In this document: in pieces, positions 35,177-42,879 of the stretch
How positions within the stretch are numbered: the first letter of the stretch is position 1
How the letters are laid out: each line of letters opens with the position of its first letter
NCBI RefSeq assembly: GCF_026913015.1
Contig: NZ_JAPTYD010000029.1
Span: 1-42,879 of the forward strand
Length of the DNA: 42,879 nucleotides
Source: Paracoccus benzoatiresistens
GTDB lineage: Bacteria > Pseudomonadota > Alphaproteobacteria > Rhodobacterales > Rhodobacteraceae
Direction: 5' to 3'
The notes under the pieces: model-generated
What the model saw: the letters and a program-made list of their open reading frames with translations, nothing else
Database searches by the model: none
Told to the model about the DNA's origin: nothing
Position numbers and translations under genes: made by a program

Positions 35177-36031
35177 GTGATCTATCTTTTTCAGGTCTTG
35201 AACGGCATCGGTCTGGGGATGCTGTACTTCCTGCTTGCGGTCGGCCTCAGCGTCGTTTTCGGGCTTTTGCAGTTCGTCAACTTCGCCCATGGTGCCTTTT
35301 ATCTACTGGGCGCCTACCTGACCTATGACCTGACCACCCGAGGCTTCAGCTTCTGGCTGGCCATGCCAATGGCGACACTGATCGTGGCCTGTATCGCTGC
35401 CGTGATCGAGGCGCTGCTGCTGCATCGCATCTACAAGCTGCCGCATACGTTCCACATCCTTGTGACGGTCGGCCTTGCGCTGGTGATCCAGGAGATGGTG
35501 ATCATTGCCTGGGGGCCGCTCGGTGGTTCCGTGCCCGCGCCCGACGGGTTGCAGGGGGTCGTGATCTGGGGCGATTTCATCTATCCGCAGTACCGCCTGT
35601 TCACCATCGGCCTGACCGCCGTCCTGGCCGGACTGCTGTGGTGGCTGCTCGAAGGCACGAGGCTGGGTGCCATTGTGCGCGGAGGCTCCGAATCTCCGTC
35701 GAACATGGCGCTGCTTGGCTACAACACGCTGCGCATCAACACGGCCGTCTTCGGCTTCGGCGCCGGGCTTGCGGGACTTGCCGGGGCACTGGCCGCGCCG
35801 ATCCGGGGCGTCGAGCCGTTCATGGGCATCGAGGCCCTGTCGGTCGCCTTCGTCGTCGTGGTGATTGGCGGCATGGGCAGCTATACCGGCGCGCTGGTCG
35901 CGGGCCTGCTGGTCGGCGTGGTCCAAAGCGTCATGACCACGCTGTGGCCCGAAGGCGCGCGGCTGATGATCTATATCGGCATGGCATTGGTGATCGCGCT
36001 TATGCCGCGTGGCCTTCTGGGGAGGGCATAG
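35177..36031 (+). CDS. livH: LivH-type ABC permease
   Basis: 284 residues, hydrophobic permease of the branched-chain amino acid group. The GTG at 35177 follows AGGAGA; the longer open frame upstream runs in the livK region and is not used. Family features are GIGLGMLYFLLAVGLSVVFG at the start, LLQFVNFAHGAFYLLGAY, then the late loop RGVEPFMGIEALSVAFVV and VVIGGMGSYTGALVAGLLVG. It forms the channel with LivM. The next gene starts three bases after its stop. Confidence 0.93.
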   Translation: MIYLFQVLNGIGLGMLYFLLAVGLSVVFGLLQFVNFAHGAFYLLGAYLTYDLTTRGFSFWLAMPMATLIVACIAAVIEALLLHRIYKLPHTFHILVTVGLALVIQEMVIIAWGPLGGSVPAPDGLQGVVIWGDFIYPQYRLFTIGLTAVLAGLLWWLLEGTRLGAIVRGGSESPSNMALLGYNTLRINTAVFGFGAGLAGLAGALAAPIRGVEPFMGIEALSVAFVVVVIGGMGSYTGALVAGLLVGVVQSVMTTLWPEGARLMIYIGMALVIALMPRGLLGRA

Positions 36032-36034
36032 GCG

Positions 36035-37006
36035 ATGAACCCGCTCGACAAACCTTTCGCGCAGCTTGCACTGGTCCTGGTGACCGTTCTGGCGCTGCCG
36101 CTATTCCTGAAATCCGGCATCCTTGCGACCGAGATCCTGATCTTCGCCATGGTGGTCGCGGCCTGCAACCTGCTGCTGGGCTATACCGGCCTTCTGTCCT
36201 TTGGGCAGGGCATCTTCTTCGGCATCGGCACCTATGTCGCGGGCATCTTCCTGACCCGCTGGTCGGTTCCGGTGCCGCTGGTCCTTGCGGGTGCCGCGAT
36301 CCTTGGCGCGGCTACGGCGACGCTGGTTGGCTGGCTGTCGATCCGCCGGCAGGGGGTCTATTTCGTCATGCTGACGTTGGCCTTCTCGCAGCTTTTCTAC
36401 TTCATGGCCTATACGTTCAGCGGCGTGACCGGCGGGGACAACGGGTTGCTGGGTGTTCCGCGCCCGGCCATCGGCGGCAACGCGCTGGATGGGCCCTGGT
36501 CCTATTACACCTATGTCGCGGTCTGTTTCGTCGTCATCTTCGCGCTTCTGGTGATGGTCACGCAATCGACCTTCGGCCGCACCCTGCTGGCGATCCGTGA
36601 GAACGAGGGACGCGCGGCCGCCATCGGTTTTCCCACGAAGCTGTTCAAGATCGAGGCTTTCGCCATCTCGGGCGCTGTTACGGCACTCGGCGGTGCGCTG
36701 CATGCGATGCTGATCGGCGTCGCGCCACTGTCGAACATCGAATACCACACCAGCGAACTGATCCTGATCATGACCATCATCGGCGGCAGCTCCAGCCTGT
36801 TCGGGTCGGTCCTGGGAGCAGGGTTCTATCTGCTGCTGGCAGATGCCCTGTCCACGATCTGGCCGCGCTGGCTCTTGCTGCTGGGCCTCGTGCTGGTCGC
36901 GGTGGCGTTGTTCCTGCAGGGCGGGTTATGGGGCCTGGTCGTGCGTGGCTATGACCTGATCTTCCGCCGCGACCGCGCACCAAACACTTCGGCCGAGGAG
37001 CATTGA
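36035..37006 (+). CDS. livM: LivM-type ABC permease
   Basis: 323 residues, the second permease. Typical segments are ILIFAMVVAACNLLLGYTG, LLSFGQGIFFGIGTYVAGIF, SIRRQGVYFVMLTLAFSQLF and SGVTGGDNGLLGV. The cytoplasmic loop reads RTLLAIRENEGRAAAIGFPT. A short basic tail (FRRDRAPNTSAEEH) ends the protein. The ribosome site GGAGG is within the end of livH. Works with LivH, and is powered by LivG and LivF. Confidence 0.93.
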   Translation: MNPLDKPFAQLALVLVTVLALPLFLKSGILATEILIFAMVVAACNLLLGYTGLLSFGQGIFFGIGTYVAGIFLTRWSVPVPLVLAGAAILGAATATLVGWLSIRRQGVYFVMLTLAFSQLFYFMAYTFSGVTGGDNGLLGVPRPAIGGNALDGPWSYYTYVAVCFVVIFALLVMVTQSTFGRTLLAIRENEGRAAAIGFPTKLFKIEAFAISGAVTALGGALHAMLIGVAPLSNIEYHTSELILIMTIIGGSSSLFGSVLGAGFYLLLADALSTIWPRWLLLLGLVLVAVALFLQGGLWGLVVRGYDLIFRRDRAPNTSAEEH

Positions 37007-37007
37007 G

Positions 37008-37775
37008 ATGACCGACATCGCGTTGCAAACCCGTGGCCTTGGCGTCAAATACGGCAACTTCCATGCCCTGTCCGAGGTGGACCTGCAAATCCGCCGCAAT
37101 TCGGTCCATTCGATCATCGGGCCTAACGGGGCTGGCAAGACCACCTTGTTCCACGCGCTGACCGGACGGGTGCGGCCATCCTCGGGGCGGATCGAACTGG
37201 ATGGGCGCGACATCACCGACACCTCGGACGACGACCGGGTGCGGCTGGGAATCGCGCGGTCGTTCCAGGTCACAAGCCTGTTTCCGAACCTGACCCTGCG
37301 AGAAAACCTGCGCCTTGCCGCGCAGGGCCGCACCCCCTGGCAGGCGCTGGCGCCCTGGCGGCGGGCCGAGGCGAATGCCGAGGCATTGGACATCGCCGAT
37401 GGCGTCATCGACCGGCTGGCGCTTGGCAAGGTCACGGGGCGGCTGGCGGGAGAGTTGTCGCACGGCCAGCAGCGCCGGCTGGAAGTCGGGATGGCGATGG
37501 CCGCGCGGCCGCGGGTGATCCTGCTGGATGAGCCGACATCCGGCATGGGGATCGACGATATCGAGGTGATGAAGGACCTGATCCGCGATCTGGGTCACGA
37601 CCACACAGTGCTGTTCATCGAACACAACATGAGCATCGTCATGAACATCTCGGACGTGGTGACGGTGATGCGCCTTGGCCGCAAGCTGGTCGAGGGGCCG
37701 CCCGCGCAGGTCCGCGACGACCCCGAGGTGCAGCGTGCCTATCTGGGCAACATGATCACGGGGGATATCGCATGA
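37008..37775 (+). CDS. livG: LivG-type ABC ATPase
   Basis: 255 residues. Walker A is GPNGAGKTT, the Q loop is ARSFQVTSLFPNLTLRENL, the ABC signature is LSHGQQRRLEVGMAMA (H in place of the usual G), Walker B is VILLDEPTSGM, and the switch histidine is FIEHNM. The C-terminus, QRAYLGNMITGDIA, is the usual family end. The ATG follows GAGGAG. Its stop overlaps the livF ATG as ATGA. Confidence 0.93.
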   Translation: MTDIALQTRGLGVKYGNFHALSEVDLQIRRNSVHSIIGPNGAGKTTLFHALTGRVRPSSGRIELDGRDITDTSDDDRVRLGIARSFQVTSLFPNLTLRENLRLAAQGRTPWQALAPWRRAEANAEALDIADGVIDRLALGKVTGRLAGELSHGQQRRLEVGMAMAARPRVILLDEPTSGMGIDDIEVMKDLIRDLGHDHTVLFIEHNMSIVMNISDVVTVMRLGRKLVEGPPAQVRDDPEVQRAYLGNMITGDIA

Positions 37776-38476
37776 CACCCGCTTTGCGACTGACCGATCT
37801 GCACAGCTATTATGGCAAGAGCCACATCCTTCAGGGCGTCAACCTCGAGGTCGGGCAGGGCGAGATCGTCACCCTGCTGGGCCGAAACGGGGCGGGAAAA
37901 AGCACCACCCTGAAAACCGCGGTCGGCCTGATCATGCCCCGGCAGGGCCGCGTGGAACTGGCGGGCCGAGACGTGACCGGACAACCCGCGCATCGCATCG
38001 CCTCGGCCGGGCTGTCGCTGGTGCCCGAGGATCGCGGCATCTTCCAGCTTCTGTCCGTCGAAGAAAACCTGCGCATTGCCGAGCGTCGCGGATCGCCTTG
38101 GGCCATTGGCGACATCTATCGCATCTTCCCGCGCCTGGAAGAGCGGCGCAAGAACGGCGGCGGCCAATTGTCAGGGGGGGAACAGCAGATGCTGTCCATC
38201 GCCCGTGCGCTGCTGAACGGCCCCAAGGTGCTGATGCTGGACGAGCCAGTCGAGGGCCTGGCCCCGATCATCGTCGAGGAGATCGTGGCCCAGATCCGCC
38301 TGATCCGCGATGCCGGCGTGCCGATCCTGCTGGTGGAACAGAACCTTGCCGTGTGCAGCCAACTTGCCGACCGTCACTATATCCTCGAACTCGGTCGCAT
38401 CGTGCTCTGCGCCAGCGCTCAGGAATTCCGGGGGGATCCCGGCGCAATTGACCGTTATCTGGGGGTCAAGGCATGA
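37772..38476 (+). CDS. livF: LivF-type ABC ATPase
   Basis: 234 residues. It opens LRLTDLHSYYGKSHILQGVN, the standard LivF start. Walker A is GRNGAGKST, the ABC signature is LSGGEQQMLSIARAL, Walker B is VLMLDEPVEGL, and the switch region reads LLVEQNL, the glutamine form common in LivF. It pairs with LivG. It overlaps livG at its start, and its stop lies just before the amidohydrolase start, so the hydrolase gene belongs to the same transcript. Confidence 0.93.
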   Translation: MTPALRLTDLHSYYGKSHILQGVNLEVGQGEIVTLLGRNGAGKSTTLKTAVGLIMPRQGRVELAGRDVTGQPAHRIASAGLSLVPEDRGIFQLLSVEENLRIAERRGSPWAIGDIYRIFPRLEERRKNGGGQLSGGEQQMLSIARALLNGPKVLMLDEPVEGLAPIIVEEIVAQIRLIRDAGVPILLVEQNLAVCSQLADRHYILELGRIVLCASAQEFRGDPGAIDRYLGVKA

Positions 38477-38487
38477 AGGAAGCTGCC

Positions 38488-39744
38488 ATGTCCAATCTGA
38501 AGATCGACGCGGAACGGCTGTGGGGCGACCTGATGCGGACGGCAGAGATCGGCGGCACGTCCGATGGGGGCATTGCCCGGCTGACGCTGTCCGATGATGA
38601 CCGCCGCATGCGCGACTGGCTTCGGGCGCAATGCGATACCCTGGGCCTGGCCACGACCGTGGACGAGGCGGGCAACATGTTCGCCACCCGCGCCGGTGCG
38701 CGGCCGGATCTGCCCGCCATCGCCATGGGCAGCCATTTGGACACCCAGCCGACGGGCGGCAAGTTCGATGGCGTCCTGGGAGTACTGGCCGGGCTCGAGG
38801 TTCTACGCACGCTCGATGCTGCCGGTTACCAGACCGAGGCGCCCTTGATGCTGGTCAACTGGACCAATGAGGAAGGCTCGCGCTTTTCGCCCGCCATGCT
38901 GGGTTCGGGCATTTGGGCCGGTGTCTATGGTCGCGAATACGGCGATGCGCGGACAGATGTGACCGGCGATACCTTCGGGGCCAGCCTCGACCGCATCGGC
39001 TATCGCGGCGAAGCGAAGGCAGGCGCGATACGTTTTGGCGCCATGTTCGAACTGCATATCGAACAGGGTCCGATCCTCGAAGCCGAAGGCAAGCAGATCG
39101 GTGTTGTTCAAGGTATTCAGGGAATGCGCTGGTTCGACCTGACAATGACGGGGGTTGCGGCGCATACCGGATCGACACCCATGGGAATGCGGCGCAACGC
39201 GCTCTTGGCCATGGCGCGGGTGATCGATGGGATCGACCGTATCGCCAAATCCCATTCCGACGCAGTTGGTACCATCGGCTTTCTCGACGTCAGCCCGAAT
39301 TCGCATAACGTGATCCCTGGAAAGGTGCGCGCCACCATCGACCTGCGGCACCCCTCCGACGCCGTGCTGGACCAGATGGAGGCCGAAACCGCCACACTGG
39401 TGCGCGAGGTGGCAGAGACGGTGGGGCTGGAATACAGCTTCGAGCCGATCTCACGCACGGCGGCGGTCGCCTTCAATCCAGACTGCATCGCTTCGGTCCG
39501 GGCCGGAGCGAAGGCAGCAGGCTATACGACCCGCGACATCATCTCTGGTGCGGGGCATGATGCAGCCCATGCGGCGGCAGTGGCGCCGACAACCATGATC
39601 TTCGTGCCCTCCGCCGGCGGTCTCAGCCACAACCCCGCTGAATCCACCGAAAGTCATGAATGCGCCGCCGGGGCGCAGGTGCTGCTGGAGGCCGTGCTGG
39701 ATTATGACCGTTGCATGGCCGAAGCACGGAAAGAGATTGCCTGA
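38488..39744 (+). CDS. M20-family N-carbamoyl-amino-acid / allantoate-type amidohydrolase
   Basis: 418 residues from ATG 38488, six bases after GAAGGAAG; ATG 38473 overlaps the livF stop and is possible. The binuclear metal site of the AllC/HyuC/beta-ureidopropionase group is visible: GSHLDTQPTGGKFDGVLG (His, Asp), NEEGSRF (Glu), FELHIEQGPILE (His), with SHNVIPGKVRATIDLRHP and SGAGHDAAHAA further on. These enzymes release ammonia and CO2 from N-carbamoyl or ureido compounds, giving a free amino acid. The exact substrate is unknown. The gene sits between a liv-type importer and an M81 protein gene, so it probably acts on the imported compound. Confidence 0.88.
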   Translation: MSNLKIDAERLWGDLMRTAEIGGTSDGGIARLTLSDDDRRMRDWLRAQCDTLGLATTVDEAGNMFATRAGARPDLPAIAMGSHLDTQPTGGKFDGVLGVLAGLEVLRTLDAAGYQTEAPLMLVNWTNEEGSRFSPAMLGSGIWAGVYGREYGDARTDVTGDTFGASLDRIGYRGEAKAGAIRFGAMFELHIEQGPILEAEGKQIGVVQGIQGMRWFDLTMTGVAAHTGSTPMGMRRNALLAMARVIDGIDRIAKSHSDAVGTIGFLDVSPNSHNVIPGKVRATIDLRHPSDAVLDQMEAETATLVREVAETVGLEYSFEPISRTAAVAFNPDCIASVRAGAKAAGYTTRDIISGAGHDAAHAAAVAPTTMIFVPSAGGLSHNPAESTESHECAAGAQVLLEAVLDYDRCMAEARKEIA

Positions 39745-41228
39745 TGACCCGTCTTGTTCTTGCCCGGCTGAACCACGAGACCAACACCTTCTCGCCTTTG
39801 CCGACGCCGCTGGCTGCATTTGCACCCAGATGGGGCGCCGACGCGCTGGCTGCCGCCGACGGCTATCCTGCCGCGATCGGGGCGTTTCATGCATTCGGCC
39901 GCCGCATCGGTGCCGAAATCGAGGTTCCGCTGATCGCCCATGCCATGCCCTCGGGCCCAGTGGAGGACAATGCGTTCGAGACCATGGCGCAGGCCATCCT
40001 TGCTGCCGTGGAAATGGGCTGCGACGGCATCCTGTTGGACCTGCATGGGGCCATGGTGACGCGCAGCCATGACGACGGCGAAGGCGAGCTGCTGCGCCGC
40101 GTCCGCGCCGCCGCGCCCGATGTCCTCATCGGCGTGGCGCTGGACCTGCATGGCAACATCACCCAGGCCATGCTTGACAGTTGCGACGTGATTGTCGGCT
40201 TCAAGACCTATCCGCATATCGACATGGTAGAGACCGGCGAGCACGTCGCCCGCCTGTTTCAGCCGCTGCTGGCGGGCGGGCCGCGTCCGGCCATGGCGCT
40301 GTGCCATCCGCCGATGCTGGCGTCGACGCTCTGCATGAACACCACGACCGACTGCGCCATGACCGACCTGATCGCGCTGGCGCGGCAGGCCGAGACCCGG
40401 CCCGGCGTGCAGGCCGTCACCGTCTTCGGAGGTTTTCCGATCGCCGATCTGGCCGAAACCGGGCTTTCCATTGTCGCGGTGGCCGATACGCCGGAACGCG
40501 CGGCCTCGGTCGCGCAGGAACTGGGCCGAGAAGGATGGCGCCGCCGCGAGGAATACGTCTATCACGAAGCTCCGCTTCCGGATTCCATCGCCCGCGCGGC
40601 GACCTTGGCCAATGGCTCGGCGCCGGTGCTGCTGCTGGATCACGGCGACAACTGCATGTCGGGTGGAAGCTGCGACGTGATGGACGTGTTGGAGGAACTG
40701 CTGGCGGGCGGCCATGACGGGATCATGGTCGGTCCCGTCGCCGACCCGGAGACCGTCGGGCAGCTTTTCACGGCGGGCAAAGGTGCCGAAATAGAGATCG
40801 CGCTTGGCAACAAGACCCCGGCCGCGGGCCTGCCGCCGCCGCGTTCACCGCTGCGACTGAAAGGCCGCGTAACGGCACTGTCGGACGGGCGGTATCGTGT
40901 CGCCGGACCCATCTACAATGGCCAGGAACTTTGCATGGGCCGCGCTGCAGCCTTCGACACTGGCGCCGCACGGATCGTTATCTGCGAACAGCCGCACGAG
41001 CCGCTGGATCTGGGCGTGTTCAGCAGTCTGGGCCTGGACCCTGCCGACGCGCGCTTCCTGCACCTGAAATCGCGCATGTATTGCCGGCCGGTTTTCGAAG
41101 CGCTTGCGGCCGCCGTGGTGGAATGCGCCAGTTCGGGGGTAACCGCCTCGAATTACGATCTCTTCGCTTTCCGAAAACTGCCTCGACCCATATATCCACT
41201 TGACCCGGATTGCGAATGGCAAGGCTGA
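39744..41228 (+). CDS. M81-family metallopeptidase (MlrC/microcystinase-like)
   Basis: 494 residues. The family is known from MlrC, which cleaves linearised microcystin, but most members lie in unrelated bacteria with unknown substrates. The N-terminal DUF1485 domain starts RLVLARLNHETNTFSPLPT. Asp134 and His136 (ALDLHGNIT) and His158 (TYPHIDM, 22 residues later) reproduce the D-x-H...H metal pattern of MlrC. The C-terminal domain contains LLDHGDNCMSGGSCDVM and the end RKLPRPIYPLDPDCEWQG. The ATG overlaps the amidohydrolase stop by one base, so both are made together. A peptide- or amide-cleaving step in the same pathway is inferred. Confidence 0.88.
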   Translation: MTRLVLARLNHETNTFSPLPTPLAAFAPRWGADALAAADGYPAAIGAFHAFGRRIGAEIEVPLIAHAMPSGPVEDNAFETMAQAILAAVEMGCDGILLDLHGAMVTRSHDDGEGELLRRVRAAAPDVLIGVALDLHGNITQAMLDSCDVIVGFKTYPHIDMVETGEHVARLFQPLLAGGPRPAMALCHPPMLASTLCMNTTTDCAMTDLIALARQAETRPGVQAVTVFGGFPIADLAETGLSIVAVADTPERAASVAQELGREGWRRREEYVYHEAPLPDSIARAATLANGSAPVLLLDHGDNCMSGGSCDVMDVLEELLAGGHDGIMVGPVADPETVGQLFTAGKGAEIEIALGNKTPAAGLPPPRSPLRLKGRVTALSDGRYRVAGPIYNGQELCMGRAAAFDTGAARIVICEQPHEPLDLGVFSSLGLDPADARFLHLKSRMYCRPVFEALAAAVVECASSGVTASNYDLFAFRKLPRPIYPLDPDCEWQG

Positions 41229-41237
41229 AGAACCCTG

Positions 41238-42008
41238 ATGAGGCACGAGGCGCTGACAGACAAGAAACGCAGGTTGGACCGCATCAAGCTGTCTGACCAG
41301 ATCGCCGAAGACATCCGTCGTCGCATCGCTCGGGATGCCATGCGACCCGGCGATCGCCTGCCGCATGAGCGCGCCTTGATGGAGCATTACGGCTGTTCGA
41401 AAGGCACAATGCGTGAGGCGCTGAAAGCCTTGGAGGTCGAGGGACTGGTCCGAATGCTGTCGGGGCCCAATGGCGGGCCCGAGATCCAGCATGCCTCGAT
41501 CGACATCGCCACTCAGCAATTGCGGCAGTTTCTGCACTTCCAGAAGCTGGACTTTGCGCATGTCTACGAGTTGCGCAAATCCCTGGAGGAAAGCCTTGCC
41601 CGCAACGTCACCGGCAGGCTAACCCCCGATCATCTGCGACGCCTTGAAGACAATATCCGTGTCTGCGAGGCGGCGAACAATGACCAGGATCGCATCCTCG
41701 TGCGCCAGGCTGAGACCGAATTCCATGACATTCTCTGTGAAGCCTCGGACAATGTGCTTCTGGTGTTCATGTGTCGTTTCCTGAACAGCATGCTGCGCGA
41801 CCTGGTCAGCTACCGCAGCCAGAGCATGCGGGAGCATGAGAACTTCGGCGAGGCCAATATCGAAAGCCACAAGGAACTGCTGTCGGCTTTTCGCGCCGGT
41901 GACGCAGAACGGGCCGCCCGTGCCATGCACCAGCACATGTGCTGCGCTGAAAGCTACATGCGGCGGCTGGACGCCTCATTTCGTTCGGACCTGCTGAGCC
42001 GGTTCTAG
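41238..42008 (+). CDS. GntR-family regulator with FCD domain
   Basis: 256 residues, FadR subfamily. The winged helix lies at about 20-85: SDQIAEDIRRRIARDAMRPGD, then LPHERALMEHYGCSKGTMRE and ALKALEVEGLVRML. The FCD ligand domain (about 105-245) has the metal-binding arginine/aspartate/histidine pattern, with YELRKSLEES, ETEFHDILCEASDN and SHKELLSAFRAGDAE. It starts nine bases after the M81 gene on the same strand, so it is probably the regulator of the liv operon and sensor of its substrate. The palindromes upstream of livK are candidate binding sites. Confidence 0.88.
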   Translation: MRHEALTDKKRRLDRIKLSDQIAEDIRRRIARDAMRPGDRLPHERALMEHYGCSKGTMREALKALEVEGLVRMLSGPNGGPEIQHASIDIATQQLRQFLHFQKLDFAHVYELRKSLEESLARNVTGRLTPDHLRRLEDNIRVCEAANNDQDRILVRQAETEFHDILCEASDNVLLVFMCRFLNSMLRDLVSYRSQSMREHENFGEANIESHKELLSAFRAGDAERAARAMHQHMCCAESYMRRLDASFRSDLLSRF

Positions 42009-42042
42009 AGCCGAAAACGCGAATACTCATCCCACAAACGAA

Positions 42043-42064
42043 AGTTGCATTTGAAATAGCAACT
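42043..42064. terminator. Short inverted repeat between convergent regulator genes
   Basis: AGTTGC, ten-base loop (ATTTGAAATA), GCAACT, between the GntR stop and the XRE-cupin stop. The stem is short, so it is only a weak candidate for a bidirectional terminator. Confidence 0.25.
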
Positions 42065-42072
42065 CGATGCAA

Positions 42073-42645
42073 TCAGAAGCTGGGAGGCGTACAGGCGCTG
42101 ACAACCTCGCAGACCGTGGTTCCGGTGTTGCGGAACCGGTGGGGGAGCGAGCTGCTGAAATAATAGCCGTCTCCGGCGTTCAGGACATGAACCTCGTCGC
42201 CGATCGTCACCTCGAGCGTTCCGCTTATGACAATGCCGCATTCCTCTCCGTTGTGGGACAGGACATGTCGCCCGGAACTGGTGGTCGGCTCGTAATATTC
42301 ATGCAGCATCTGGATGTTCCGTCCGGGGCGCTGCGCCGCAAGCAGAAGATACTTGATGCCTGGCGCACCGATGTTCACGTGCTCGTTGCGGCGAAACACC
42401 CGGTCCTGATCCAAGGACAGTTCGAAGCTGAAGAACGTGGCGAGATCCATGGGCACGCCATCCAGGATCCGCTTGAGAACGGATACGGAGGGCTTCAGCG
42501 ACATCGACTCGATCTGCGATATGGTGCCGCTGCCGACACCGGCGCGCCTTGCAAGTTCACGTTGCGACAGCCCTTTCGACTTTCGCACCACACGCAACCG
42601 CATCGCAACCAGCCGGTCTTCCTTGTCGTCGTGCTGTCTCGCCAT
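42073..42645 (-). CDS. XRE-family regulator with C-terminal cupin
   Basis: 190 residues. The helix-turn-helix (about 12-70) is LRVVRKSKGLSQRELARRAG, then VGSGTISQIESMSLKPSVSV and LKRILDGVPM. The cupin (about 85-185) has PTTSSGRHVLSHNGEECGIV, TLEVTIGDEVHVLNAGDGYY and PHRFRNTGTT. This domain order is shared with PuuR-like regulators of amine catabolism. The gene lies convergent to the GntR gene and divergent to the aminotransferase start at 42818, so it may control that gene, and perhaps the liv operon. Confidence 0.85.
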   Translation of the reverse strand: MARQHDDKEDRLVAMRLRVVRKSKGLSQRELARRAGVGSGTISQIESMSLKPSVSVLKRILDGVPMDLATFFSFELSLDQDRVFRRNEHVNIGAPGIKYLLLAAQRPGRNIQMLHEYYEPTTSSGRHVLSHNGEECGIVISGTLEVTIGDEVHVLNAGDGYYFSSSLPHRFRNTGTTVCEVVSACTPPSF

Positions 42646-42817
42646 TGCTTTCGTGCTTCGTATTCAAAGCGGAGTTTGGCAGATGGCAATGAAAACAACA
42701 ATCTGGTTTGCGCAAGAAATCACCGTTGCTTGGCTGGTGCTGTGTCGCGACAATCCGGCAAATGCCCCCCAACTCTTACGTCGCCCAGCATCTGCGCCAC
42801 CCATCCGGAGCCCCGCC

Positions 42818-42879
42818 ATGTCCCTTGACCTCAACCAGAACGACCTGTCCCATGTCGTTGCCGCCGACCGGGCGCATGT
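42818..42879 (+). CDS. Start of a probable class III aminotransferase (truncated by window)
   Basis: Only 20 codons are visible: MSLDLNQNDLSHVVAADRAH and then V. The NDLS-x-VV-x-ADRAHVW start is one I recall for class III pyruvate-dependent aminotransferases acting on beta- or omega-amino groups. A CGGAG stands before the ATG. The 172-bp region from 42646 is the divergent promoter with the XRE-cupin gene; I see no clear palindrome in it. If the call is right, this enzyme would transaminate the amine freed by the amidohydrolase. The remaining sequence is needed to confirm. Confidence 0.45.
   Translation, partial: MSLDLNQNDLSHVVAADRAH

Overview
The window looks like the chromosome of a Paracoccus-type alphaproteobacterium (Rhodobacterales). 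GC is high, genes are packed with ATGA overlaps, and a nos gene set in the Paracoccus order (nosC-R-Z-D-F-Y-L-X) is present with pseudoazurin and a Crp/Fnr regulator. No tRNA, rRNA, CRISPR array or intact mobile element was seen. The species assignment is inference from gene content and recalled family sequences; nothing was searched.

Layout. 1-1883 (minus): class A penicillin-binding protein running off the left edge. 1884-3003: no convincing gene, ending in an AT-rich stretch. 3004-5031 (plus): three small exported proteins, then a broken small membrane-protein gene. 5171-18505 (minus): a denitrification block. It holds an NnrR-type regulator, the nitrous oxide reductase operon nosCRZDFYLX, pseudoazurin, and a three-gene operon for a polytopic membrane protein, a DUF2249 protein and a DUF59 protein. 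NnrR-like boxes (TTGCG-N4-CGCAA or -GTCAA) precede the nos operon, pseudoazurin and the three-gene operon, so these look like one nitric-oxide-responsive regulon. A 47-bp imperfect repeat brackets the nos part. 18796-22643 (minus): a secreted protein of unknown function and a large serralysin-like RTX metalloprotease.

22970-29608 (plus): an Xaa-Pro-type peptidase followed by a complete dppABCDF dipeptide importer, a peptide uptake and degradation unit. 29609-33590: a zone of gene decay. It holds an IS30-type transposase remnant, an intact small cupin of the manganese hydroxynitrile-lyase type, an alcohol dehydrogenase tail, a sensor-kinase scrap, a small lipoprotein gene, a prolyl oligopeptidase pseudogene that has lost its catalytic serine, and a truncated membrane-protein gene.

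33591-42879: a catabolic island. A promoter region with tandem palindromes drives livKHMGF (branched-chain-amino-acid-type ABC importer), an M20 N-carbamoyl/allantoate-type amidohydrolase, an M81 (MlrC-like) metallopeptidase and a GntR/FCD regulator. A convergent XRE-cupin regulator and the first codons of what looks like a class III aminotransferase follow. Together they suggest import of an amide- or carbamoyl-capped amino compound, hydrolysis to a free amine and transamination. This island is the best candidate here for an undescribed pathway.
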